NCBI GenBank assembly: GCA_946481425.1
Contig: CAMLNT010000103.1
Span: 1 to 7,795, forward strand
DNA length: 7,795 nucleotides
Source: an uncultured Brevundimonas sp.
Lineage (GTDB): Bacteria > Pseudomonadota > Alphaproteobacteria > Caulobacterales > Caulobacteraceae
Direction of reading: 5' to 3'
A program made the translations under genes and the position numbers. A model generated the notes under the pieces. That model did not search any database, was not told the DNA's origin, and saw nothing but the letters and a program-made list of their open reading frames with translations. Positions 1-6,462 of the stretch are shown in pieces (position 1 is the first letter of the stretch; the number at the start of each line of letters is the position of its first letter).

Positions 1-240
1 GCCGAGAGCCGCCGCCTGCTGGGCGTCCTGAACGATCGCCTCAAGGATCGCGACTGGATCATGGGCGACTATTCCATCGCCGACATCGCCACCCTCGGCT
101 GGGTCAACAACCTGATCGGCTTCTATGGCGCGGGCGAGCTGGTCGGCTACGGCGACTTCCCGCACGTCGACGCCTGGCTGCAGCGCGGCCTGGCCCGACC
201 GGCGGTCCAGCGTGGGCTCAAGATCCCGTCGAAGGGCTGA
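1..240 (+). CDS. Glutathione S-transferase family protein, C-terminal part (5' end outside window)
   Basis: The frame is open from the first base to the TGA at 238-240 and gives the last 79 residues of a protein. It reads as the all-helical C-terminal domain of a glutathione S-transferase. RLLGVLNDRL is the usual helix before the GST N-capping box, followed by MGDYSIADIA (about residues 21-30), where the S-x-x-D capping box (S25, D28) and hydrophobic staple are typical of the fold. The tail FPHVDAWLQRGLARPAVQRGL matches the last helices (one partner per turn, then a short basic end). The thioredoxin-like glutathione-binding domain must lie upstream, so substrate class cannot be decided; the style resembles YghU/YfcG-like (Nu-class) disulfide-bond reductases, which is inference. 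The next gene begins 52 bp downstream on the same strand with its own ribosome binding site. Confidence 0.85.
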   Translation, partial: AESRRLLGVLNDRLKDRDWIMGDYSIADIATLGWVNNLIGFYGAGELVGYGDFPHVDAWLQRGLARPAVQRGLKIPSKG

Positions 241-292
241 ACCGGCGACCGTCCCCGGCGTTACCGCTGCTCAATCACGAGGAGCGGACGCC

Positions 293-670
293 ATGGGCAT
301 TCTTTCGAACATCTGGGACAAGATCACCGGCCGCGACCGCAAGCGGCGCGAGAAGCAGGGCTCCGACGCCTTCCGCGAGCAGACTGCGCCCCGTCCGGCC
401 ACGACGGCCGAACCGGTCGATGTCGAGGAGGTTCTCGAGGACCTTGCTCAGGAGAAGGGCGGCGGCGGAAACTGGCGCACCTCCATCGTCGACCTGCTCA
501 AGCTGCTCGACATGGACTCCAGCCTCGACGCCCGCAAGGAACTGGCCGAGGAGCTGAACGTCCACGCCGGCGAACACGGCTCGGCCGAGCAGAACATCGC
601 CTTGTCGAAAGCCGTCTGGAAGGCGCTCGAACAGAACGGCGGCCGCGTCCCGGCGTCGCTGAGGGACTGA
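293..670 (+). CDS. DUF3597 domain-containing protein
   Basis: This 125-residue cytoplasmic protein starts with MGILSNIWDKITGRDRKRRE, a short amphipathic basic segment, followed by a low-complexity Ala/Pro/Glu linker (about residues 25-45). A compact C-terminal domain (about residues 42-125) follows, with VDVEEVLEDLA, NWRTSIVDLLKLLDMDSSLDAR and a closing GGRVPASLRD. These are the recognisable blocks of DUF3597, a helical domain of unknown function that resembles LysM-associated or peptidoglycan-linked small proteins in other bacteria. No signal peptide or membrane segment is visible. The start at 293 is chosen because AGGAG (280-284) sits 8 bases upstream; an open frame continues further upstream to 125, but that part overlaps the GST gene and looks non-coding. 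The KTSC gene follows after a 16-bp gap, so the two are probably co-transcribed. Function is unknown. Confidence 0.85.
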   Translation: MGILSNIWDKITGRDRKRREKQGSDAFREQTAPRPATTAEPVDVEEVLEDLAQEKGGGGNWRTSIVDLLKLLDMDSSLDARKELAEELNVHAGEHGSAEQNIALSKAVWKALEQNGGRVPASLRD

Positions 671-686
671 CCCCAAAGCTACGGGC

Positions 687-896
687 ATGCCCTCCAGCGT
701 CATCGACCGCTGGACCTATGACGAGGCGGCCCGCCGCCTCGTCATCACCTTCGTCTCAGGTGACGTCTACGCCTATCTCGACGTCCCGCCGATGATCGTC
801 GATGGTCTGAAGGCCGCCTCCTCCAAGGGCCGGTTCTTCGCGGAACGCATCCGCGACCGGTTCGCTTTCGAACGGGTGCACATCGCTGTGCCCTAG
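687..896 (+). CDS. KTSC domain-containing small protein
   Basis: The gene encodes 69 residues made up almost entirely of one KTSC domain, named for its similarity to the C-terminal part of some lysyl-tRNA synthetases. Visible family features are SSVIDRWTYDEAARRLVITF, then G-x-V-Y-A-Y-x-x-V-P-P (about residues 25-35) and the closing A-S-S-K-G-R-F-F-x-x-x-I-R-D-R-F-x-F-x-R. The length is normal for the free-standing family. Its biochemical role is not established; RNA or protein interaction has been suggested for related domains. No strong Shine-Dalgarno is seen before 687, and the 16-bp gap to the DUF3597 gene suggests translation within the same transcript. The stop TAG at 894-896 overlaps the stop of convergent fabI on the other strand. 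Confidence 0.85.
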   Translation: MPSSVIDRWTYDEAARRLVITFVSGDVYAYLDVPPMIVDGLKAASSKGRFFAERIRDRFAFERVHIAVP

Positions 897-1720
897 CCTT
901 CCTCGTCCGCCGCCATCCCCATCATGTGGAAGCCGGCGTCGACGTGGATCACTTCGCCCGTGGTCGAGAAGCCGAGGTCCGAACACAGCCACAGGGCGCA
1001 GCCCGCGACGCCCTCCATGCTCGTGTCTTCCTTCATCGCGCTCATCGCCCGGCCTTGGGCGATCATCCCGCGTCCGCCGGAAATCCCGGCCAGCGACAGC
1101 GTCCGCATCGCCCCCGCCGAGATGGCGTTCACCCGGATGCCCTTGGGCCCCAGGTCGCGCGCGATGTAGCGGGTCGCGGCCTCCAGCGCGGCCTTGGCCA
1201 CGCCCATGGTGTTGTAGTTCGGGATGGCCCGCTCCGAGCCCAGATAGGTCATCGTCACCAGCGAGCCGCCGTTCGGCATCAGCCTGGACGCCCGCCTGGC
1301 CACGTCGACGAAGCTGAAGGCCGAGATGTTCATGGCCAGCAGGAAGCTGTCGCGGCTGGTGTTCTCCACGAACGAGCCCTTCAGCTCGTCCTTGTTGGCG
1401 AAGGCCACCGAATGGACCACGAAGTCGATCGTGCCGAACTCGCGTTCCAGCTCGGCGAAGGCCGCGTCCATCGAGGCGTCGTCGGTCACGTCGGCCTGGA
1501 TCAGCAGCTTGGCGCCCACGCTCTCGGCCAGCGGCCGCACCCGGCGCTCCAGCCCCTCGCCGAGATAGGTGAAGGCCAGCTCGGCTCCTTGAGCCGCCAG
1601 CTGGGTCGCGATGCCCCAGGCGATGGAGTTGGCGTTCGCCACCCCCATGATCAGGCCCTTCTTGCCCTTCATGAGTTCGCCCGCGGGCATGTTCCAGCTG
1701 GATTCGGCGGCCATCGGCAT
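893..1720 (-). CDS. fabI: Enoyl-[acyl-carrier-protein] reductase [NADH] FabI
   Basis: FabI performs the last step of each fatty-acid elongation cycle in the cytoplasm, reducing trans-2-enoyl-ACP with NAD(P)H. The 275-residue product is a divergent short-chain dehydrogenase. The nucleotide-binding segment is GLIMGVANANSIAWGIA (22-38), D77-V78 follows strand 3, and HSVAFA (103-108) is the family's S-x-A block. The catalytic pair is Y169-x6-K176 with the second FabI tyrosine at Y159, and SAGAMRTLSLAGISG (201-215) is the substrate-loop region. This Y-x6-K spacing separates FabI from FabG-type reductases (Y-x3-K). Two starts are possible: ATG 1720 lies only 3 bases after GGAG, whereas ATG 1714 (protein beginning MAAESSWN) is 9 bases away and may be the true one. 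The N-terminus is about 15 residues longer than the usual start at MKGKKGLIMG. The gene converges on the KTSC gene and is read away from the metal-transport genes. FabI is the target of triclosan in many bacteria. Confidence 0.97.
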   Translation of the reverse strand: MPMAAESSWNMPAGELMKGKKGLIMGVANANSIAWGIATQLAAQGAELAFTYLGEGLERRVRPLAESVGAKLLIQADVTDDASMDAAFAELEREFGTIDFVVHSVAFANKDELKGSFVENTSRDSFLLAMNISAFSFVDVARRASRLMPNGGSLVTMTYLGSERAIPNYNTMGVAKAALEAATRYIARDLGPKGIRVNAISAGAMRTLSLAGISGGRGMIAQGRAMSAMKEDTSMEGVAGCALWLCSDLGFSTTGEVIHVDAGFHMMGMAADEEG

Positions 1721-1820
1721 TGTCTCCGTTGTTCGGCGCCGTTCTGGCCTCTCGCGCGTTCCGGGGCAAGACGAAGGAGGCGCCGACGATGGTTCTCCCT
1801 ACCCCGCGTCGGTCCCGGGC

Positions 1821-1865
1821 GTAACGGAGGAATAAGCTATGGACCGTTACATCATAACATTCTAA
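1821..1865 (+). promoter_or_regulatory. Leader with inverted repeat and SD-bearing 8-codon mini-ORF
   Basis: GTAACGG (1821-1827) and CCGTTAC (1844-1850) are perfect inverted copies, 16 bases apart. Overlapping and between them lie a strong Shine-Dalgarno sequence GGAGG (1826-1830) and, 8 bases later, ATG 1839. That ATG opens a frame of eight codons (MDRYIITF) ending in TAA 1863-1865, 11 bases before ATG 1877 of the membrane-protein gene, which has no clear Shine-Dalgarno of its own. A leader ORF that couples translation, a hairpin masking the SD, or a pair of DNA operator half-sites are all possible. Whether the mini-ORF is translated is unknown. Confidence 0.3.
1844..1862. promoter_or_regulatory. 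Zur-like / metal-regulator operator candidate
   Basis: The AT-rich sequence CCGTTACATCATAACATTC has a short dyad GTTA-N5-TAAC centred on 1852. On the minus strand it reads ATGTTATGATGTAAC, whose first arm matches the ATGTTAT half-site known from proteobacterial Zur (zinc uptake regulator) operators; the other arm is degenerate. It lies directly upstream of a probable metal-transporter gene pair, which makes a metal-responsive Fur-family regulator plausible. The match is to one arm only, so this is a candidate, not an assignment. Confidence 0.3.
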
Positions 1866-1876
1866 ACGCTCCCGGC

Positions 1877-2551
1877 ATGGGCCTTCCCCTCGACCTGTCC
1901 GGCGACCTGTCGCAAGCCTCGCTTCTGTCGCTGATCGGCGCCGGGTTCCTGGCTTCGCTTCTGCACGCCGTCCTGCCGACCCACTGGCTGCCCTTCGTGG
2001 CGGTCGGGCGCGCACAGGGGTGGAGCCGCGCCGTCACCCTGGCGGTCGTGGTGCTGGCGGGTCTGGCGCACATCGCCTCGACCGCCGTAGTCGGCTCTCT
2101 CCTGACGCTTGCCGGCGGAATGGCGCCGTGGATCACCCGGGCCATGCCGCTCGTGGCCGCCGCGCTCCTGCTGGCCCTGGGTGTCTGGTATCTCGGCCGC
2201 GCCTGGTTCCGCGCCCCGGCGCTCGCGGGCGTCGGCGCCCAGGCCTTGGAGCGGCCGCGGGTTTCGGACGCGGCGGCCATCTGGGGCCTGGTCGGTTTTC
2301 TCGCCGCCTCGCCCGGGGAGGCGCTTCTTCCGGTCTACGTCGGCGCCGGGGTTCATGGCTGGGGCGTGGTCGGCCTTCTGACCCTCGCCTTCGCAGCCGG
2401 CACGGTTCTGGGCATGGTGGTCTTCACCGGCCTGGCCCTCGTTGGCGTGGAGCGGTTCCGGCTGCAGCGGCTGGCCCGGTTCGAAGGCGTGGCGCTCGGG
2501 CTGGTGCTGATCCTCATCGCCGCCTTCGTGCTGGTCCAGCACGGCCACTAG
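1877..2551 (+). CDS. Polytopic inner-membrane protein, probable metal transport partner of the CDF exporter
   Basis: The 224-residue product is mostly hydrophobic with about six membrane segments (roughly 15-42, 52-80, 88-108, 133-155, 162-190, 203-221). Segment 1 carries LLHAVLPTHWLPF with H30 and H36, and segment 2 has H65; membrane histidines like these occur in nickel/cobalt exporters of the RcnA/NicO and wider LysE-type superfamily. The second half repeats the pattern as GFLAASPGEALLPVYVGAG (140-158), suggesting an internal duplication. A hydrophilic loop with basic residues (108-130) joins the halves. I do not recognise a named family with certainty, so metal transport is inferred from the histidines and from the CDF gene 32 bp downstream on the same strand. 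ATG 1877 is the first ATG in frame after the AT-rich leader; the frame is open further upstream, but there it overlaps antisense fabI. No good Shine-Dalgarno precedes 1877; translation may depend on the upstream mini-ORF. Confidence 0.75.
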   Translation: MGLPLDLSGDLSQASLLSLIGAGFLASLLHAVLPTHWLPFVAVGRAQGWSRAVTLAVVVLAGLAHIASTAVVGSLLTLAGGMAPWITRAMPLVAAALLLALGVWYLGRAWFRAPALAGVGAQALERPRVSDAAAIWGLVGFLAASPGEALLPVYVGAGVHGWGVVGLLTLAFAAGTVLGMVVFTGLALVGVERFRLQRLARFEGVALGLVLILIAAFVLVQHGH

Positions 2552-2583
2552 CGAACCGGCGCGACGGGACCTAAACCGGGACC

Positions 2584-3546
2584 ATGGGCCACCATCACGC
2601 TCACGACCCCGCGCACGGCGATCATGATCACCAGCATGGCCATGCTCCCGGCCATGCTCACGGGCCCGGCGGCCATCACCATCATCACGCCGCGCCTGAC
2701 GACTGGCGCTACGCCGTCGGCCTGATCCTGAACCTCGGCTTCGTGATCATCGAATTCGGCTATGGGCTGATCTCGCAGTCCACCGCCCTGATCGCCGATG
2801 CGGGGCATAACCTGTCCGACGTGCTGGGTCTGGGCCTGGCGGGCGGCGCCGCCTGGCTGGCCCGCCGCGCCGCGACCCGCAAACGCACCTACGGCTATCG
2901 CAAGGCGACTGTTCTGGCCGCCCTCGGCAACGCCATCCTGCTCGTCTTCGCCTGCGGCGCCATCGCGATCGAGGCGGGCCGACGCCTGTTCGAGCCGACC
3001 GAGGTCGCCTCCGACACCGTCATGGTCGTGGCCGGCATCGGTTTCCTGATCAACCTCGGGACAGCGCTGCTGTTCATGTCCAGCCGGGCGCACGACCTGA
3101 ACGCCCGCGGGGCCTGGCTGCACATGATCGCCGACGCCGCTGTCTCGCTGGGCGTGGTCGTCGCGGGCGCGCTGATGCTTTTCACCGGCTGGAGCTGGAT
3201 CGATCCGCTCGTTGGCCTGCTCATAGTCGCCGTCATCCTGTGGGGGACTTGGAGTCTGCTGACCGAGTCCCTCGACATGGCGCTCGATTCCGCCCCCGCC
3301 GGCCTCGACGTTGACGCCGTTCAGGCAGCCCTGTCAGCGCTCCCCGGTGTGATTGAGGCTCACCATCTGCACGTCTGGAGCCTGTCGACCACCGAACGCG
3401 CCCTGACCGTCCACCTCGTCCGCGCCGAGCCGCCCCCTGCCGGCTTCTACGCCGACGCCCAGGCCATGCTGAAGGCCCGCTTCAACGTCGGCCACGCCAC
3501 CCTTCAGGTCGAAATGACCGGCGGCAACGACTGCGGCGACTGCTGA
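2584..3546 (+). CDS. Cation diffusion facilitator (CDF) family zinc/divalent metal exporter
   Basis: CDF proteins are homodimeric inner-membrane antiporters that expel Zn(II), Co(II), Cd(II) or similar ions in exchange for protons. This 320-residue member begins with a cytoplasmic tail containing 16 histidines in its first 35 residues, including five in a row (31-35), a typical metal-buffering segment. Six membrane segments follow (from about 43 to 230). The transport site is visible as H75-N-L-S-D79 in TM2 and H180-M-I-A-D184 in TM5; His rather than Asp at the first position is the ZitB/CzcD-like, zinc-preferring pattern. The C-terminal cytoplasmic ferredoxin-like domain (about 240-310) shows HHLHVWSLSTTERALTVHLV. 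The protein ends in C317-G-D-C320, a possible extra metal ligand pair. It lies 32 bp after the membrane-protein gene and is probably in the same transcript. Exact metal specificity cannot be read from sequence. No terminator with a T-run is evident downstream. Confidence 0.95.
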   Translation: MGHHHAHDPAHGDHDHQHGHAPGHAHGPGGHHHHHAAPDDWRYAVGLILNLGFVIIEFGYGLISQSTALIADAGHNLSDVLGLGLAGGAAWLARRAATRKRTYGYRKATVLAALGNAILLVFACGAIAIEAGRRLFEPTEVASDTVMVVAGIGFLINLGTALLFMSSRAHDLNARGAWLHMIADAAVSLGVVVAGALMLFTGWSWIDPLVGLLIVAVILWGTWSLLTESLDMALDSAPAGLDVDAVQAALSALPGVIEAHHLHVWSLSTTERALTVHLVRAEPPPAGFYADAQAMLKARFNVGHATLQVEMTGGNDCGDC

Positions 3547-3756
3547 TCGCCCGTCCGGTCGAGGCCCAACGCCCTGATTCCAAGGATGACGGCCGTCCGT
3601 CGGGGGCGCGTTTTCCCCGCCGCCGAAACCTGTCCTAGACTGGCGCTTCTTCGGTCTTTGACATGGTTCGCGGACCGGCGCCGCCGCGTCGATAGGCGAC
3701 GGAAGCCGGACGACCCGGACGACTTGGACGACTTGGACGGTGTTTTTGGCGTCCGG
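3547..3756. other. Convergent intergenic spacer without recognisable gene
   Basis: This 210-bp spacer lies between the CDF stop and the stop of the convergent ferredoxin gene. It contains a 10-bp palindrome GACGGCCGTC (3588-3597), an imperfect G/C hairpin around 3600-3625 whose T's are in the loop rather than after the stem, and the 9-bp tandem repeat listed separately. Short open frames here have no recognisable product. I see no convincing intrinsic terminator for either gene. Confidence 0.5.
3708..3739. repeat. 9-bp tandem repeat, about 3.5 copies
   Basis: The units are GGACGACCC (3708-3716), GGACGACTT (3717-3725), GGACGACTT (3726-3734) and a partial GGACG (3735-3739). The array lies 18 bp beyond the ferredoxin stop codon (on that gene's downstream side) and is followed on the + strand by GTGTTTTT. 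It is non-coding as far as I can tell. Short direct repeats of this kind can expand or contract by replication slippage. Confidence 0.8.
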
Positions 3757-4086
<330 letters not shown>

Positions 4087-4121
4087 TTAACCGGCCATCG
4101 TCGGTCGGGCAAGGCACCGCG

Positions 4122-4161
4122 CAAAAAGGAAGGACGGCGGCCGTGTCCGCGGCCGCCGCCC
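4122..4161 (-). terminator. Intrinsic terminator of the TonB-dependent receptor gene
   Basis: Read on the minus strand, a 9-bp perfect stem (CGGCGGCCG / CGGCCGCCG, arms 4150-4158 and 4135-4143) encloses a 6-base loop. One G-U and two further G-C pairs extend it to 4132-4161. TTCCTTTTT follows (T-run at 4123-4127 as A's on the plus strand). This is a classical Rho-independent structure about 30 bp after the receptor stop codon, and it shields the ferredoxin gene from receptor transcription. Confidence 0.85.
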
Positions 4162-4191
4162 CGACCTCCCCCCGGAGGCCCCCTCAGGGTT

Positions 4192-6462
4192 CTAGAAGGT
4201 CCAGCGCAGCGCGACCTGCCAGACCGGACCGGCTTCCTCGGTCTCGAGCTCGTACTCGTCGTAATCCCGGGCCAGCTGGTCGGCCTCGTTGTCGAACTTG
4301 TCGAAGACCTCGTCCTTGGAGGCGTTCAACAGGTTCGTACCCGTCAGGCGCAGGACGACGTTCTCGCCGAAGCGGCGCTCCAGGAAGATCTCGAGGTTGT
4401 CGCCATACGAGGTGGTGATTTCTTCGGCCAGGAAGCGGTCATAGGCGTCGCCCTGGCTGTAGTAGCTGGCTCCGAACGCCGACTGCCAGGCCGGGATGTC
4501 GTGGGTGAAGCCGGCCGAGAAGGCGTAGTCCGACTGGCCGTTGAAGCGGCGCTCCCCCATGAAGTCCTCGACCTGCGAGTCGAGCCAGGACAGATTCAGA
4601 TAGACGCCCGTGTCCGGCATTCCGATCACGTCAAGCGGGGTCGAAAGGTCGAACTCCAGGCCCCACACCTGGCCGTCGCCGACGTTCGCCACGGTGTAGA
4701 TGAAGGTGCCCGGCCCTTCCGAACCCTCGGCGCCCGTGTTGACGTATTCGATCAGGTCGGTGACGTCGCGGAAGAAGAAGTTCAGACCCGCGACACCGCG
4801 GCGGCCCAGACGGCGCTCGTAGCCGACGTCGAAGCCCCAGGCCGTCTCCGGCTCCAGCTCGGGATTGCCGACGAAGTCCGAGTCCCCGATTTCCTCCTCC
4901 AGCGTCGCCGGCGACAGGAAGTTGAAGCTCGGACGACGGATCGTACGGCCGCCGGAAACGATGATCCGGTCTTCGGAGGTCAGATCGAACCGCACCGAGG
5001 CCGAGGGCAGCAGTAGCTGATGTTCGCTCTCGATGGTCTGGGAGACCGTGCGATCCTCAATGGTCGTTTCCGACAGGTCGACGCGCAGGCCGGCTTCCCA
5101 GCTGGCGATGCCGTAAACTCCCGACAGAACCGCGAAGGGCTCGAAGCGCTGTTCCTCGATCGTCGAATCGCCGCCGTCTACGATCTCGAACGGCTCATAG
5201 GCGAAGGCCGGGAGCGGAGCCGGGAAGTCCGGCACGGAGTCGTCCTCGAACTCGGCCGTCTGCAGGAGCAGGGTCCGCTCCTTGTTGAGATAGTCGAGAC
5301 CGAACTCGAGGGTCACGCCGTGGCCGACGCCCCGCTCGTGCTCGACCCGCAAGGTCCACTCGGTGTCTTCCAGCTGGGTGTCGCTCCGCTCCGATTGAAT
5401 CTCGTCCGCGTCCGGGAACGGCGTCGCGTCTTCCAGATAGGCGAATTCGGTCTCCACGCCCTGGATGTCATCGGTGTACCGGGCGAAGCCGAGCCGCAGG
5501 CGGGTCTCGCCGCCCATGGCGTCGACCGCATAGCCGGCGCGCAGCGACAGGTTCTCTGACAGGATCTCTTCGAGCTGCGGTGTGTAGACTTCCAGATTGT
5601 CCGGATCGACATCGCCGTCCGGATACTCGTAGGAGTTCTCGGTCTCGGTCCGGTCCGTGCGGACATAGACGCCGGACAGCTCCAGCGAGCCGTAGCCCAA
5701 GTCGACCTCATAGGCCCCATTGAACGAATAGTCGGTGCCGTCGCGGGTGTCGTCCTGCAGTTCGACATTGTCCGGATCGTTCGGCGCATCGGCCGGCTCG
5801 TCGAACCGCTGCGAGAACTTGATCTTGGGATTGTAGCGGTCCTGCATGTCGAAGCTGGCGATCAGCCGGCCCGGGCCGAACTCGCCGCCCCAGGTCGCGC
5901 CGAAGTGCTCGCGGAACTCGCCGTTGTCGAAGTAGCGCAGGCCGCCGCGGACATAGCCGCCGTCCAGGGTGTAGGCGTCGCGCAGGACGATGTTGATGGC
6001 CCCGGCTACCGCGTCGCCCGACCGGCGGGCGGACGGCGACCGCACGATCTCGATGCCCTCGATCAGTTCGGCCGGGATTCGGTCCACGAAGAACGACCGG
6101 TCATCGCCGGCGCCGGGAACCCGCTCGCCGTTGATCAGGATCTGGGTGTAGCCCGGGTCCAGGCCGCGCAAACGCGCGCCGTCCGATTCCAGGACGTCGG
6201 ACAGGAAGGTCACCGACGGCACGCGGCGCAGGGCGTCGCCGACCGACAGCGGCTCGAAGCGCTGGAAGTATTCGAGGTCGTAGGACAGGACCGGATTGGT
6301 GTCGTCGGTCCGGTTGCGGAACACCGGAGCGCCGGTGACGATGATGTCCTCGACGCGGGCCGGATCGCCAGCGGTCGAGGTTTCGATCACTTCCTGGGCC
6401 TGAGCCTCGAGCGCCAGCAGCATGGGCGCGGCGGCCGCTACGGCAAGAAGAGCGCGTTTCAT
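4192..6462 (-). CDS. TonB-dependent outer-membrane receptor, probable phytate/phosphate-compound uptake
   Basis: This 756-residue receptor has a Sec signal peptide (residues 1-22, cleavage after AQA). A TonB-box-like segment VEDIIVTG (37-44) follows, then a plug domain (about 55-160) with SVGDALRRVPSV, RLRGLDPGYTQILINGERV and the closing GDAVAGAINIVLRD. The rest (about 165-756) is the 22-strand barrel, ending in WQVALRWTF with the terminal aromatic expected for outer-membrane insertion. There is no N-terminal secretin/STN signalling domain, so it is a plain transporter rather than a transducer for an anti-sigma factor. Extracellular-type loops are rich in Asp/Glu; DPDNVE (229-234) and DPDNLE (286-291) are near repeats that could bind calcium. 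It diverges from a beta-propeller phytase gene over a 99-bp gap; such pairs are known in genomes of aquatic Proteobacteria and suggest a substrate related to phytate. Siderophore uptake remains an alternative. AGGA sits 10 bases before the start. Confidence 0.93.
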   Translation of the reverse strand: MKRALLAVAAAAPMLLALEAQAQEVIETSTAGDPARVEDIIVTGAPVFRNRTDDTNPVLSYDLEYFQRFEPLSVGDALRRVPSVTFLSDVLESDGARLRGLDPGYTQILINGERVPGAGDDRSFFVDRIPAELIEGIEIVRSPSARRSGDAVAGAINIVLRDAYTLDGGYVRGGLRYFDNGEFREHFGATWGGEFGPGRLIASFDMQDRYNPKIKFSQRFDEPADAPNDPDNVELQDDTRDGTDYSFNGAYEVDLGYGSLELSGVYVRTDRTETENSYEYPDGDVDPDNLEVYTPQLEEILSENLSLRAGYAVDAMGGETRLRLGFARYTDDIQGVETEFAYLEDATPFPDADEIQSERSDTQLEDTEWTLRVEHERGVGHGVTLEFGLDYLNKERTLLLQTAEFEDDSVPDFPAPLPAFAYEPFEIVDGGDSTIEEQRFEPFAVLSGVYGIASWEAGLRVDLSETTIEDRTVSQTIESEHQLLLPSASVRFDLTSEDRIIVSGGRTIRRPSFNFLSPATLEEEIGDSDFVGNPELEPETAWGFDVGYERRLGRRGVAGLNFFFRDVTDLIEYVNTGAEGSEGPGTFIYTVANVGDGQVWGLEFDLSTPLDVIGMPDTGVYLNLSWLDSQVEDFMGERRFNGQSDYAFSAGFTHDIPAWQSAFGASYYSQGDAYDRFLAEEITTSYGDNLEIFLERRFGENVVLRLTGTNLLNASKDEVFDKFDNEADQLARDYDEYELETEEAGPVWQVALRWTF

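Larger units (their letters stand above)
1721..1876. promoter_or_regulatory. Divergent intergenic region between fabI and the metal-transport pair
   Basis: This 156-bp stretch must carry the fabI promoter (read leftward) and the promoter of the membrane-protein/CDF unit (read rightward). The fabI-proximal half is GC-rich and shows no convincing -35/-10 pair. The right end (about 1831-1865) is AT-rich in sharp contrast and contains the inverted repeat, mini-ORF and operator-like box listed separately. I cannot place transcription starts from sequence alone. Confidence 0.5.

Noticed and set aside
125..292. N-terminal extension of the DUF3597 protein from ATG 125
   Set aside because: It overlaps the GST coding sequence in another frame, while ATG 293 has a well-spaced AGGAG and begins the family-like N-terminus.
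926..1876. An open frame continuing more than 300 codons upstream of the membrane-protein start
   Set aside because: It runs antisense through fabI, its translation is Arg/His/Gly-rich low-complexity as expected from GC-rich antisense DNA, and fabI is unmistakable on the other strand.
3588..3626. Intrinsic terminator for the CDF gene
   Set aside because: The hairpin near 3602-3625 has a mismatch and its T-run is in the loop, not after the stem; the palindrome at 3588-3597 has no loop or T-tract.
3658..3697. TTGACA (3658-3663) as a promoter -35 element
   Set aside because: No suitable -10 lies at 15-19 bp; the nearest AT-containing element (GATAGG) is about 27 bp away, and no plus-strand gene follows.
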